A DNA stretch of 11,570 nucleotides from an uncultured Lachnospiraceae bacterium (GCA_947165105.1 CAMUZC010000052.1:1-11570), one strand, 5' to 3'. Shown: positions 1 to 6,711, numbered from the stretch's first letter. Made by a program: numbers and translations. The notes: generated from the sequence alone by a model not told the origin.

Positions 1-151
1 AAATTTATTTTATGAATCTGATTTTATTTTTCTTTTTTGATAATATTTTTATATTTTCACTTTATCCAATTTATATTTAGTTTCTATTTTTATTAATCTT
101 ATAATCTCATATTTTCTATTTTAATAATTTTATAATATTTATACTACCAAA

Positions 152-189
152 CCTTAAAAATGCCCTATCTCCCCTACTTCGCTGTTTTC
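152..189. repeat. dispersed 38-bp repeat, copy 1
   Basis: This stretch aligns without gaps to 2173-2210, with 28 of 38 positions identical, including an uninterrupted 12-base core (GCCCTATCTCCC) that is unusually GC-rich for its surroundings. Both copies lie on the 3' side of a minus-strand gene, copy 1 beyond a terminator and copy 2 just after a stop codon. Read on the minus strand, the aligned frames give similar peptides (ENSEVGEIGHF followed by a stop, and KNGRVREIGRF), so the repeat could be the tail of a decayed coding element. Its identity is unknown. Confidence 0.5.
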
Positions 190-232
190 TGTGTTTAAAA
201 ATTAAAGATTAAATAGAAACTAATTAATCTTT

Positions 233-268
233 AAAAAGAGTACTTACTTCGCAGTAAATACTCTTTTT
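233..268. terminator. strong bidirectional rho-independent terminator
   Basis: The left arm 233-248 pairs with 253-268 around a TCGC loop, with one C/A mismatch in 16 positions. The arms begin with five A and end with five T, so a U-tract follows the stem on either strand. It sits 8 bases beyond the stop of the small minus-strand gene ending at 276 and most likely terminates that transcript. Confidence 0.85.
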
Positions 269-275
269 GGAGTCG

Positions 276-428
276 TTAAGATGGTGTATCGTCATTGTCA
301 TCGGAAGTTTCGCTATCAAAGAGAAGACCGTACTGAGTTAATTTCTGCTCTAGTATGCCCTGTTTTTTCCATTCAGACAGTACCTTATCAAGTTCATCCA
401 ACAGTCGCTTTTCCGCCTCATCGCTCAT
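276..428 (-). CDS. small acidic hypothetical protein, 50 aa
   Basis: I do not recognise this gene. It reads ATG to TAA and encodes 50 residues, starting MSDEAEKRLLDELDKVLSEW. The first 40 residues look helical and amphipathic; the C-terminal tail is very acidic (SDDNDDTPS). By count there are 14 Asp/Glu and 6 Lys/Arg, so it is strongly negatively charged. Translation is well supported: a GGGAGG ribosome binding site stands 8 bases before the ATG, a promoter (505-533) lies upstream and a terminator (233-268) lies downstream. Its G+C is 64 of 153 bases (about 42%), well above its neighbours, with codons such as GCG, CTG and CGA, which suggests acquisition from elsewhere. It follows a Fic-domain gene on the same strand, so a small partner or antitoxin-like role is possible, but nothing in the sequence proves it. 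Confidence 0.7.
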   Translation of the reverse strand: MSDEAEKRLLDELDKVLSEWKKQGILEQKLTQYGLLFDSETSDDNDDTPS

Positions 429-474
429 AACATTATCCTCCCTTCAAAATTATTTGCCAGGAAATATATATACA

Positions 475-487
475 CAGGCATTGCCTG
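475..487. promoter_or_regulatory. 13-bp palindrome, possible operator
   Basis: CAGGCATTGCCTG is a perfect inverted repeat with 6-base arms around one central base. It lies about 10-22 bases downstream of the expected transcription start of the small gene at 276-428, a usual position for a repressor site. It is GC-rich within AT-rich flanks. No regulator for it can be named. Confidence 0.4.
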
Positions 488-504
488 ATAATTTTTATAT
501 TAAT

Positions 505-533
505 GTTATAACATAAATTTAACCATTTTGCAA
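505..533 (-). promoter_or_regulatory. sigma-A-type promoter of the 50-aa gene
   Basis: On the minus strand, TTGCAA (528-533) and TATAAC (505-510) are separated by 17 bases, with a TG one base before the -10 (extended -10). It leaves a leader of roughly 70 bases before the ATG at 428. It lies beyond the stop of the Fic-domain gene, so the small gene can be expressed independently. Confidence 0.55.
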
Positions 534-578
534 TATTACTATAATCTTATATTATCACACCACACAAAATCAGTCAAT

Positions 579-1535
579 CTACTCATTCATATAATTCATC
601 ACCAAATCAATAATCACATTCTTCTCCTTAGGATTAGATTCAGCAATCAACAAAGTCAAAGCTGCCAAAGTCTTATTATCTATTATCTCAATACCATCTT
701 TATATAGCATACCATAAAAGTTTAAGAAATATATAAACATTGTAGCTGCGATTCTCTTATTACCATCTGTAAATGGATGATCCTTTATTAGCAAATATAA
801 AAGATTAGCTCCTTTTTCTTGAATAGTAGGGTATACATCTTGTCCTGCAAATGATTGATATATATTACCCAATATTCCTTTAAATAAGTCACCACGTTCC
901 TTGCCAAATATTTCACTTGTTTTACTATATTTTAAATTATCTATAACATTTCTACAATTAGTATATGTAATTATTTTAGAGTCGGAAAATCCTTTTTTAT
1001 TTTTTATCTTATCGTGGTCATATTCTTCTAATAAGTCTAAAGCTTTGTAATAGTTTCCTATTACTTTTATTACTTCACGAGCTTCGCCGTTTTCTAATTC
1101 TGCATCTAATCTATTTGCTATGTCTATTAATTGTACGGTTTTCTCTAGATATTCAAGACGTTTTTGATTTATTGCATAACCTTTTAACATATAATTTTTT
1201 AATACATTATTTGCCCATTTTCTAAATAGAATTCCATTTTTTGATTTAACTCTATAACCAACACTTAGTATCATATCTAGATTATAATATTCTATATTTC
1301 TAGTAACAGTTCTTTCTCCTTCTTTTTGAACTGTCGCAAATTTTGCGACAGTTGGAATATCTTTTAATTCTTCTTCTAAAGCATTATTAATATGTTTACC
1401 AATTGTTTTTATATCTCTATCAAATAGTTTTGCCATTTGTTCACGATTTAGCCACACAGTTTCATCCTTCATATTAACTTCCAATTTTACATTTTGATTT
1501 TCAAAAATAATAATTTCATTTTTCTTTTCATTCAT
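579..1535 (-). CDS. RhuM-type N-terminus fused to a Fic/Doc domain
   Basis: This 318-residue protein has two recognisable parts. Residues about 20-120 match the RhuM-type region (VWLNREQMAKLFDR, then TVTRNIEYYNLDMILSVGYRV and a phage-antirepressor-like FRKWANNVL segment). Residues about 120-180 look coiled-coil, and residues about 185-318 form a Fic domain with the active-site loop HPFTDGNKR at 253-261. Fic enzymes typically transfer AMP to a hydroxyl of a target protein; Doc-type enzymes phosphorylate instead. Here the loop combines the Fic-like Asp-Gly-Asn with the Lys-Arg ending of Doc, so the reaction cannot be assigned. The start is ATG with AAGGAG 10 bases upstream. No antitoxin is evident immediately upstream, and no clear inhibitory (S/T)xxxE(G/N) helix was found. 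Proteins of this build are common accessory genes in bacterial genomes, often variable between strains. No clear terminator follows. Confidence 0.85.
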   Translation of the reverse strand: MNEKKNEIIIFENQNVKLEVNMKDETVWLNREQMAKLFDRDIKTIGKHINNALEEELKDIPTVAKFATVQKEGERTVTRNIEYYNLDMILSVGYRVKSKNGILFRKWANNVLKNYMLKGYAINQKRLEYLEKTVQLIDIANRLDAELENGEAREVIKVIGNYYKALDLLEEYDHDKIKNKKGFSDSKIITYTNCRNVIDNLKYSKTSEIFGKERGDLFKGILGNIYQSFAGQDVYPTIQEKGANLLYLLIKDHPFTDGNKRIAATMFIYFLNFYGMLYKDGIEIIDNKTLAALTLLIAESNPKEKNVIIDLVMNYMNE

Positions 1536-1833
1536 ATTAAATCCACTCCTTCATACATTATTGTTATATTAAATAGATTTTGATATGCTATATTCATTTT
1601 TATATTTTTCAATACTTGTAATTCCTTTCATAAAACAGGTATTTGTCTTTTTTATCCTAATATATATTTCATTTATTGGCATAATTAATTCTAATCTTGA
1701 ATCTATAGTAATATTTTACCATAATTTGATATTTATTGATATAATAATTTAAACTTTTTATATATGTTAAAGAAGCGGAATAGATTTTATTGTTAGTTAT
1801 ATTAATTATAATTAATATAAAAAGGTGACTATT

Positions 1834-2024
1834 ATGAAAGTTTTGTGCAAATAGGAGTAGGATAAAAATATAAAGCTTATATTTAAGCTCCTATCTCGTA
1901 ATTACTGGTATATCTAGCTTTTGGCTATATTATACTTATATTTATAACATCAAACTATATGTCTAATTTTTAAAAACGTCTTAAAAGCGATTTTAAAGAG
2001 CCTGAATATTATTTTAAATCATAA
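1834..2024 (+). pseudogene. probable decayed small membrane-protein gene
   Basis: An ATG at 1834 with AAGGTGA upstream opens a frame that stops after six codons (MKVLCK). The same frame then gives KNIKLIFKLLSRNYWYI. A second frame overlapping its end gives LLVYLAFGYIILIFITSNY, a plausible membrane helix, followed after one TAA by KRLKSDFKEPEYYFKS and a stop at 2022-2024. Read together, these pieces resemble a protein of about 60 residues with a basic N-terminus, one membrane helix and a charged tail, broken by frameshifts and stops. This is inferred from hydrophobicity and continuity only; no family is recognised. Confidence 0.35.
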
Positions 2025-2172
2025 ACTAATATGTTGTAGTTTTAATTATAAAATTTAATACTAAATATAGAATTATTAAATATAATTATAAAAATTTTTC
2101 AAAAAATCTATTTAATACAAATGTTCGTATATTATTTTTATAATTAATTTATCGTATTTCCAATTTTTAAAT

Positions 2173-2210
2173 CCTTGAAACCGCCCTATCTCCCTTACTC
2201 TACCGTTCTT
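2173..2210. repeat. dispersed 38-bp repeat, copy 2
   Basis: This is the partner of 152-189 (28 of 38 bases identical). It lies about 65 bases beyond the lipoprotein stop codon. On the minus strand this copy continues as an open frame from KNGRVREIGRF through FKNWKYDKL to a TAA in the AT-rich flank, whereas copy 1 stops directly after the core. Confidence 0.5.
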
Positions 2211-2274
2211 AGATATTAAAATAAAAAATAGATAGTAATCGAGAACTATATATTTTTAATATTTAATTTACAAG

Positions 2275-2679
2275 CTATTTTTCATAAACATATTCATAAG
2301 TCCATATATCATCAGGATCACCATTAAATATGTCTAATTTACCGTCTTTTAAAGTTCCTGTATAAATAATAGGATCTCCTATAAATGTCTCTGTCATTTT
2401 AAATTTGTCACCATCTAAGGACCATGTAACATCAAAACTATAATCATCACGATTGTGTACTCCTGTACCATCTGCTTTTAATTCTAATGAAAACTCTTCT
2501 TCAACTTTTTCTGTATCTCCAACAAGTTTAACATACTTTCCTGTATATGTTCCCGCTGCTGCACTTAAGTCTTGTTTTTTCTCTTCTTTCTTTTCTTCGG
2601 TTTTACCGCACCCTGTAAAAATAAATAATCCTGATATTAGTAATATCATTACTAATGATACACTTAAAACTTTTTTCAT
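2275..2679 (-). CDS. small secreted lipoprotein, 134 aa
   Basis: The N-terminus is a lipoprotein signal: two lysines, a hydrophobic stretch (residues 4-22) and the lipobox FTGC with Cys24 as the expected lipidated residue, although Phe at -3 is less usual than Leu. A charged linker rich in Lys and Glu (25-37) follows, then a compact domain of about 95 residues with repeated Gly-Thr/Asp-Gly turns (GTYTGKYV, KADGTG, TWSLDGDKF, YTGTLKDGKLDI) typical of a small antiparallel beta fold. I cannot name its family or ligand. It should be anchored on the outer face of the cytoplasmic membrane. The ATG has AGGAGG 8-9 bases upstream and a near-consensus promoter at 2714-2742. It appears monocistronic, with gpmI terminated before it. 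Confidence 0.85.
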   Translation of the reverse strand: MKKVLSVSLVMILLISGLFIFTGCGKTEEKKEEKKQDLSAAAGTYTGKYVKLVGDTEKVEEEFSLELKADGTGVHNRDDYSFDVTWSLDGDKFKMTETFIGDPIIYTGTLKDGKLDIFNGDPDDIWTYEYVYEK

Positions 2680-2713
2680 AAATAAATCCTCCTCTTATGT
2701 TTTATTCATGATT

Positions 2714-2742
2714 ATTATATAAAAGATATTATAAAATATCAA
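2714..2742 (-). promoter_or_regulatory. sigma-A promoter of the lipoprotein gene
   Basis: On the minus strand, TTGATA (2737-2742) and a perfect TATAAT (2714-2719) are separated by 17 bases. The start codon lies about 35 bases downstream of the -10. Confidence 0.7.
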
Positions 2743-2748
2743 CTATTA

Positions 2749-2781
2749 TAAAAAAGAGCTATATAAATTTTATATAGCTCT
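2749..2781 (-). terminator. terminator of gpmI
   Basis: The arms 2755-2765 and 2771-2781 form an 11-bp perfect stem (AGAGCTATATA) with a 5-base loop, followed on the minus strand by a U-run. It lies about 30 bases after the gpmI stop codon and directly before the lipoprotein promoter. Confidence 0.85.
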
Positions 2782-2810
2782 ATATTTTAAGTAGAATGAA
2801 AATAAACTCA

Positions 2811-4355
2811 TTATTTTACAATCAAAGATTCTCCAGTCATTTCTTCAGGCTTATCTATACCTAAAAGTTCAAGCATAGTAGGTGCTAAGTCGCATAGTTT
2901 TCCTTCACCTTCAGGTTTTAATTTTAAGTTTAATCCATTATCAGATACAACAGAAAATGGAACTAAATTTGTTGTATGTGCTGTGTGAGGTTTACCTGTT
3001 TCATAATTTACCATTACTTCACAATTTCCATGATCAGCTGTCATTAATAAGTTACCATGAACATCTTTAATAGCTTTTAATATTTTACCTACACATGTAT
3101 CAACCGCTTCTAATGCTTTTATAACCGCTTCCAATGATCCAGTATGTCCTACCATGTCTGGATTAGCAAAATTCAAAATAATAGTGTTATATTTTCCAGA
3201 ATAAATTGCATCAACTACTTTACCACATACTTGATAAGCACTCATCTCAGGTTGCATATCATATGTTTCAACTTTAGGAGATGGAACTAAGATTCTGTCT
3301 TCTCCTTCATATTGTTTTTCTTCTCCTCCATTAAAGAAGAAAGTAACGTGAGCATATTTTTCTGTTTCAGCTATTCTTAATTGTTTTCCACCATTTTTGC
3401 TTATTACTTCACCATATGTATTAATGATAGGTTCTTTCTTAAATGCTATTTCTACATTAGGCATTGTTTCATCATAATTAGTAAAACATACATAGTATAA
3501 ATCCATTTTTTCAGTAACAAATTCATTAAAATCTTTATCTACTATTGTTCTTGTAATTTCTCTTGCTCTATCAGGTCTAAAGTTAAAGAATATTACAGAA
3601 TCATTATTTTCTATTTTAGCAATAGGGTTTCCGTTTTCTTCAATAACAACAGGTACTACAAATTCATCTGTAACCGCTTCGTCATAAGATTTTTGAATAG
3701 CGTCTAAAGCTGATGTATTCTTGTTACCTGTACCTCTTACCATTGCGTTATATGCAAGTTCAATTCTATTCCAACGTTTATCTCTATCCATTGCATAAAA
3801 TCTTCCTGATAAAGAAGCTATTTTACCTACACCTAATTCTTTCATTTTGTTCTCTAGAGCTTCTACATATCCTTTAGCAGATTGAGGAGCGGTATCTCTA
3901 CCATCTAAGAAACAATGAACATATACATCATTAAAATTCATTCTTTTAGCTAATTCTAATAATCCATATAAATGTTCTTGGTGTGAGTGTACTCCACCAT
4001 CAGATAATAATCCTAAAATGTGAAGTTTAGTGTTATTCTTTTTACAATTTTCAATAGCATTAACTAATACTTCATTATTAAAGAAATCTCCATCTTGAAT
4101 AGATTTTGTAATTCTTGTTAGTTCTTGATATATTATTCTTCCTGCACCAATGTTAGTATGTCCAACTTCAGAATTTCCCATTTGTCCTTCTGGAAGTCCA
4201 ACTGCTAACTCACTTGCAGCTATTTTTGTTGTTGGGTATTCTGCCCATATTTTTCTGATATTAGGAATGTTTGCTAGCTTAACTCCGTTACCATCAAATC
4301 TTGGATTATCTCCAAAACCGTCTAATATCATAAGCATTGTTAAATTGTTATTCAT
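2811..4355 (-). CDS. gpmI: 2,3-bisphosphoglycerate-independent phosphoglycerate mutase
   Basis: GpmI interconverts 3-phosphoglycerate and 2-phosphoglycerate in glycolysis and gluconeogenesis, in the cytoplasm, using two manganese ions and a phosphoserine intermediate. The 514-residue length fits the family. Visible signatures are LDGFG with metal ligand Asp12, GNSEVGHTNIGAGR with catalytic Ser62, GGVHSH, DGRDTAP, RFYAMDRDKRW, NFRPDRARE, FFFNGGEE, NPDMVGHTGS and ADHGNCE near the C-terminus. The start chosen is the ATG at 4353-4355 (MNNNLTM), 8 bases after AAGGAG; an in-frame ATG two codons upstream is only 2 bases from that site and too close. The gene is alone rather than in the gap-pgk-tpi-gpmI-eno cluster seen in many Firmicutes, with its own promoter and terminator. 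It contains three GAAGCGG motifs, all in E-A-V codons. Confidence 0.97.
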   Translation of the reverse strand: MNNNLTMLMILDGFGDNPRFDGNGVKLANIPNIRKIWAEYPTTKIAASELAVGLPEGQMGNSEVGHTNIGAGRIIYQELTRITKSIQDGDFFNNEVLVNAIENCKKNNTKLHILGLLSDGGVHSHQEHLYGLLELAKRMNFNDVYVHCFLDGRDTAPQSAKGYVEALENKMKELGVGKIASLSGRFYAMDRDKRWNRIELAYNAMVRGTGNKNTSALDAIQKSYDEAVTDEFVVPVVIEENGNPIAKIENNDSVIFFNFRPDRAREITRTIVDKDFNEFVTEKMDLYYVCFTNYDETMPNVEIAFKKEPIINTYGEVISKNGGKQLRIAETEKYAHVTFFFNGGEEKQYEGEDRILVPSPKVETYDMQPEMSAYQVCGKVVDAIYSGKYNTIILNFANPDMVGHTGSLEAVIKALEAVDTCVGKILKAIKDVHGNLLMTADHGNCEVMVNYETGKPHTAHTTNLVPFSVVSDNGLNLKLKPEGEGKLCDLAPTMLELLGIDKPEEMTGESLIVK

Positions 4356-4412
4356 ATACATTACTCCTTTTCTTTTAAGCAATATTATGCCTTGTATTTT
4401 TTACCACTAATC

Positions 4413-4441
4413 ATTATATGACGTTTTTTTTAATTTGTCTA
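4413..4441 (-). promoter_or_regulatory. sigma-A promoter of gpmI
   Basis: On the minus strand, TAGACA (4436-4441) and a perfect TATAAT (4413-4418) are separated by 17 bases. The leader before the chosen start is about 50 bases. It is back to back with the recombinase promoter, separated by about 45 bases. Confidence 0.65.
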
Positions 4442-4486
4442 TAAAAATGTGAAAACAATTTCAATTTATTTATACTTGCTCTGTTA

Positions 4487-4514
4487 TTGACTTTTTTTAA
4501 ATCAATGATAAAAT
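4487..4514 (+). promoter_or_regulatory. sigma-A promoter of the recombinase gene
   Basis: TTGACT (4487-4492) and TAAAAT (4509-4514) are 16 bases apart, with TG one base before the -10 (extended -10). The start codon is about 40 bases downstream of the -10. Confidence 0.6.
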
Positions 4515-4554
4515 GATTTTAAATACTATCTTACAAAAGAAAGGATCGATATAT

Positions 4555-5532
4555 ATGATGATTAATACAGAAGGTAATCCAACTTTTTTAAATTCTTTTT
4601 TGGATTATACTGCCACTATTTTAAATAAATCTCCTAATACAATCAAGGAATATAACTACGACCTTAATAACTTCTTAAAATTCATTCTCGTCCATTTTAA
4701 AATGGCAAAAGCTGATGATATTAAAGAAGTAGATATACATGATATGAGTATAGATACAGTAGCTAAGATTAAACTTGAAGATATACATTCTTATTTATTC
4801 TATCTAAAAAATAATTTCCAAAGTAAAGCCGCTACTCGTGCTAGAAAAACAGCTAGTATTCGTGTATTCTTTAATTATCTATCTAATAAAGCAGGTTTAA
4901 TAGAAAAAAATCCTGCTCAAAATTTAGAAACTCCTAAACAAGATAAACGTGTTCCTAAATACTTGTCATTAGATGATAGTAAAAAGCTGTTAGAAGCGGC
5001 TACTAATATAGATGATAGAAATAAAGAAAGAGATTTTGCAATTATCACTTTATTCTTAAATTGCGGTATGCGTCTTTCTGAATTAGTTGGTATTAATATG
5101 AAAGACATTAATTTTAATGATTGCAAGATGACAGTTATTGGTAAAGGTAATAAAGAACGCACTATTTACTTAAATAAAGCTTGCATAAATGCTATTAATA
5201 GTTATTTAGCTGTTAGACCTCACGATAGTGTTAAAAGCGATTCTCGTGATGCGTTATTTTTAAGCGAACGTAAAGAGCGTATTAGTAATAGAACTGTTCA
5301 GTATATTGTTAAACAAGAATTACGTCGTGCAGGATTAGACACTAATAAATACTCTGTTCATAAATTAAGACATACCGCTGCTACTTTAATGTATCAATAT
5401 GGTAATGTTGATATTAGAGCTTTACAAGAATTACTTGGGCATGAAAGTATTTCTACTACTGAAATCTATACACATGTTGCTAATGAACAAGTACGTAATG
5501 CTGTTGAAAGTAATCCTTTGTCTGATTTTTAA
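4555..5532 (+). CDS. tyrosine recombinase, XerC/XerD-like
   Basis: This site-specific recombinase cuts and rejoins DNA through a covalent tyrosine intermediate. The N-terminal SAM-like DNA-binding domain covers about 8-122 and the catalytic domain about 135-320. All catalytic residues are visible: Arg173 (GMRLSEL), Lys197 (GKGNKER), His269 and Arg272 (HKLRHTAATLM), His296 (LLGHESISTT) and Tyr305 (EIYTHV). At 325 residues it is somewhat longer than typical XerC/XerD; extra residues around 50-75 recall single-recombinase systems such as XerS. The start is the ATG at 4555, 9 bases after AAAGGA; the longer frame from 4513 has no ribosome binding site. It converges with the YneA-like gene across a shared terminator. 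It could act in chromosome dimer resolution or be a stand-alone integrase; no dif-like site or element boundary was found nearby. Confidence 0.9.
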   Translation: MMINTEGNPTFLNSFLDYTATILNKSPNTIKEYNYDLNNFLKFILVHFKMAKADDIKEVDIHDMSIDTVAKIKLEDIHSYLFYLKNNFQSKAATRARKTASIRVFFNYLSNKAGLIEKNPAQNLETPKQDKRVPKYLSLDDSKKLLEAATNIDDRNKERDFAIITLFLNCGMRLSELVGINMKDINFNDCKMTVIGKGNKERTIYLNKACINAINSYLAVRPHDSVKSDSRDALFLSERKERISNRTVQYIVKQELRRAGLDTNKYSVHKLRHTAATLMYQYGNVDIRALQELLGHESISTTEIYTHVANEQVRNAVESNPLSDF

Positions 5533-5595
5533 GCAAATGATATGCTATTATTTTGCAGTTTCAATTATTAAGATAAATCTTATATATATCCAAAT

Positions 5596-5646
5596 AAAAA
5601 ACGCCTTAAAATTGATTTTCGACAATCTATTTTTAAAGCGTTTTTT
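5596..5646. terminator. long bidirectional terminator between convergent genes
   Basis: Arms beginning AAAAAACGC and ending GCGTTTTTT form an imperfect stem of about 22 bp around a short loop near 5618-5623. U-runs flank it on both strands, so it serves both the recombinase gene (plus) and the YneA-like gene (minus). Confidence 0.9.
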
Positions 5647-5694
5647 ATTATATTTTATTCTCCATTCTTTTAGTATTGAATTATAACATTTTAA

Positions 5695-5994
5695 TTATTT
5701 TATTGGAATTTTTAGTTCTTGACCAACACTCAAATTGCTCATGTTTAGGTTATTTGTGTTTTTTAGATCATAAACAATATCTCTTATATCTTTGTCCTCA
5801 TAATAAGCATTATTTTTTTGTTCCAATTCAGCTATTTTCCATAATGTATCTCCTTGAGCTACATATATAGTTTTATAATTTATATTATTACATGAATATG
5901 CTATATTTACAATACACGACACTATCATTATTACCATTAACAACAACAATGTGCTACTTATAACAAACTTTTTTACATTAACTATTTTCTTCAT
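5695..5994 (-). CDS. yneA: YneA-like LysM membrane protein, SOS division inhibitor
   Basis: This 99-residue protein has a short basic N-terminus, one membrane helix (about 10-33) and a LysM peptidoglycan-binding domain (about 43-97, VAQGDTLWKIAEL to LSVGQELKIPIK). That size and order match YneA of Bacillus subtilis, which is induced by DNA damage and delays septum formation; the LysM domain should lie outside the membrane. Regulation strongly supports the call: a perfect LexA-type site sits between the -35 and -10 of its promoter. The ATG has AGGAGG 8 bases upstream. In B. subtilis yneA lies next to lexA; here lexA is not in the window and a tyrosine recombinase is the convergent neighbour. 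The gene symbol is assigned by architecture and regulation, not sequence search. Confidence 0.75.
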   Translation of the reverse strand: MKKIVNVKKFVISSTLLLLMVIMIVSCIVNIAYSCNNINYKTIYVAQGDTLWKIAELEQKNNAYYEDKDIRDIVYDLKNTNNLNMSNLSVGQELKIPIK

Positions 5995-6038
5995 ATTAAC
6001 ATCCTCCTTTTATTACGAACATCTTTTTGCATAGTTTA

Positions 6039-6067
6039 ATTATACAAGAACTTTTGTTCGTTATCAA
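6039..6067 (-). promoter_or_regulatory. sigma-A promoter of the yneA-like gene
   Basis: On the minus strand, TTGATA (6062-6067) and a perfect TATAAT (6039-6044) are separated by exactly 17 bases. The LexA box fills most of the spacer, so LexA binding would block RNA polymerase. Confidence 0.8.
6048..6059. promoter_or_regulatory. LexA (SOS) box
   Basis: GAAC-TTTT-GTTC is a perfect inverted repeat of the Firmicute LexA/DinR form GAAC-N4-GTTC. It lies in the promoter spacer of the YneA-like gene. A further GAAC half-site without a matching partner is seen at 6017-6020. Confidence 0.85.
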
Positions 6068-6132
6068 TATGAAGTTGAAAATTTTTCACAAAATCTTTCT
6101 AATCTGCCGTAACATAGATTATAGAATTAAGT

Positions 6133-6711
6133 TCATAAAATAATAGGTTGAATTTGTTCTAATTCTAAAGCTTTTTCTAGTGTTTCAATTATCATTTTAG
6201 AATCAAATACTAGTGAGTTAGGTTTTGTAATTGGATTATCTTGTCTGAATGGAACAAAATAATAATGCTTTCTATTTAATATTTTTCCTATGTTCTCAGC
6301 ACTACCTGATAGAGCATCGTTTGTTGAAATAGCAATAACTAACGGACGTTGATTACGCAAATGAGATTTAGCTGCCATTGCAACAGGAGTATCTGTAATT
6401 CCATTTGCAAGTTTGGCAATAGTATTGCCAGAACAAGGCGCTATAAGCATAATGTCTGTCATTTTTTTAGGCCCAATAGGTTCCGCTTCTTGTATAGTAT
6501 GAATTATGTCTTTATTAGTTATTTGTTTGATTTTATTTATATGATCAGAAGCGGTTCCAAATTTTGTGTCTAAATTATAACTATTATAAGACATAATCGG
6601 AATAACTTCTGCTCCTAGTTTAACTAAGTTTTCCATTTGCTCAATGGTTTTTTCAAATGTACAAAACGAACCAGTAAGAGCAAATCCAATTTTTATATTT
6701 TTTAAGCTCAA
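6133..6711 (-). CDS. dpaB: dipicolinate synthase subunit B (flavoprotein)
   Basis: DpaB (SpoVFB) works with DpaA in the mother cell to make dipicolinic acid, the calcium chelate that gives spores heat resistance. The 192-residue protein is a full-length flavoprotein of the family: ALTGSFCTF at 11-19, APCSGNTIAKLANGI at 91-105, MAAKSHLRN at 112-120, and the PFRQDNP segment at 154-160. The start is a TTG at 6709-6711, supported by AAAGGAGGG about 7 bases upstream; no in-frame ATG fits as well. The usual partner dpaA, normally just upstream in one operon, is absent: the gene upstream is a terminated SleB-like gene. A possible sigma-K promoter lies at 6751-6774. Beyond the stop there is only a weak 6-bp stem (6100-6121). 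Confidence 0.93.
   Translation of the reverse strand: MSLKNIKIGFALTGSFCTFEKTIEQMENLVKLGAEVIPIMSYNSYNLDTKFGTASDHINKIKQITNKDIIHTIQEAEPIGPKKMTDIMLIAPCSGNTIAKLANGITDTPVAMAAKSHLRNQRPLVIAISTNDALSGSAENIGKILNRKHYYFVPFRQDNPITKPNSLVFDSKMIIETLEKALELEQIQPIIL

Larger units (their letters stand above)
1..275. other. AT-rich non-coding left edge
   Basis: I see no convincing gene between the window edge and the small gene ending at 276. The first 150 bases are almost pure A/T with frequent stops in all frames. The only structured items are one copy of a dispersed repeat (152-189) and the terminator hairpin at 233-268, both annotated separately. Confidence 0.6.
1536..2274. other. 739-base gene-poor, AT-rich gap
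   Basis: No intact gene is supported here. The gap contains a possible decayed plus-strand membrane-protein gene (1834-2024), a 24-bp perfect palindrome of A/T bases (1797-1820), one GAAGCGG motif (1772-1778) and the second copy of the 38-bp repeat (2173-2210). A minus-strand open frame of 37 codons (1569-1682, beginning MPINEIYIRIKK) has no ribosome binding site; it could be a gene fragment or chance. The density of fragments suggests a site of repeated insertion and loss. Confidence 0.5.

Noticed and set aside
1569..1682. Minus-strand 37-codon open frame beginning MPINEIYIRIKK
   Set aside because: It has no ribosome binding site and no recognisable domain; it could be a fragment, but is too weak to call a gene.
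4356..4382. Longer N-terminus for GpmI
   Set aside because: The extra codons contain the AAGGAG ribosome binding site itself, and the family starts close to the LDGFG motif.
4513..4554. Longer N-terminus for the tyrosine recombinase
   Set aside because: The upstream ATG at 4513 overlaps the -10 box and has no ribosome binding site; the ATG at 4555 has AAAGGA 9 bases upstream.
6095..6121. Terminator after dpaB
   Set aside because: Only a 6-bp A/T-rich stem (6100-6105 with 6116-6121) with a poor U-tract; too weak to list.
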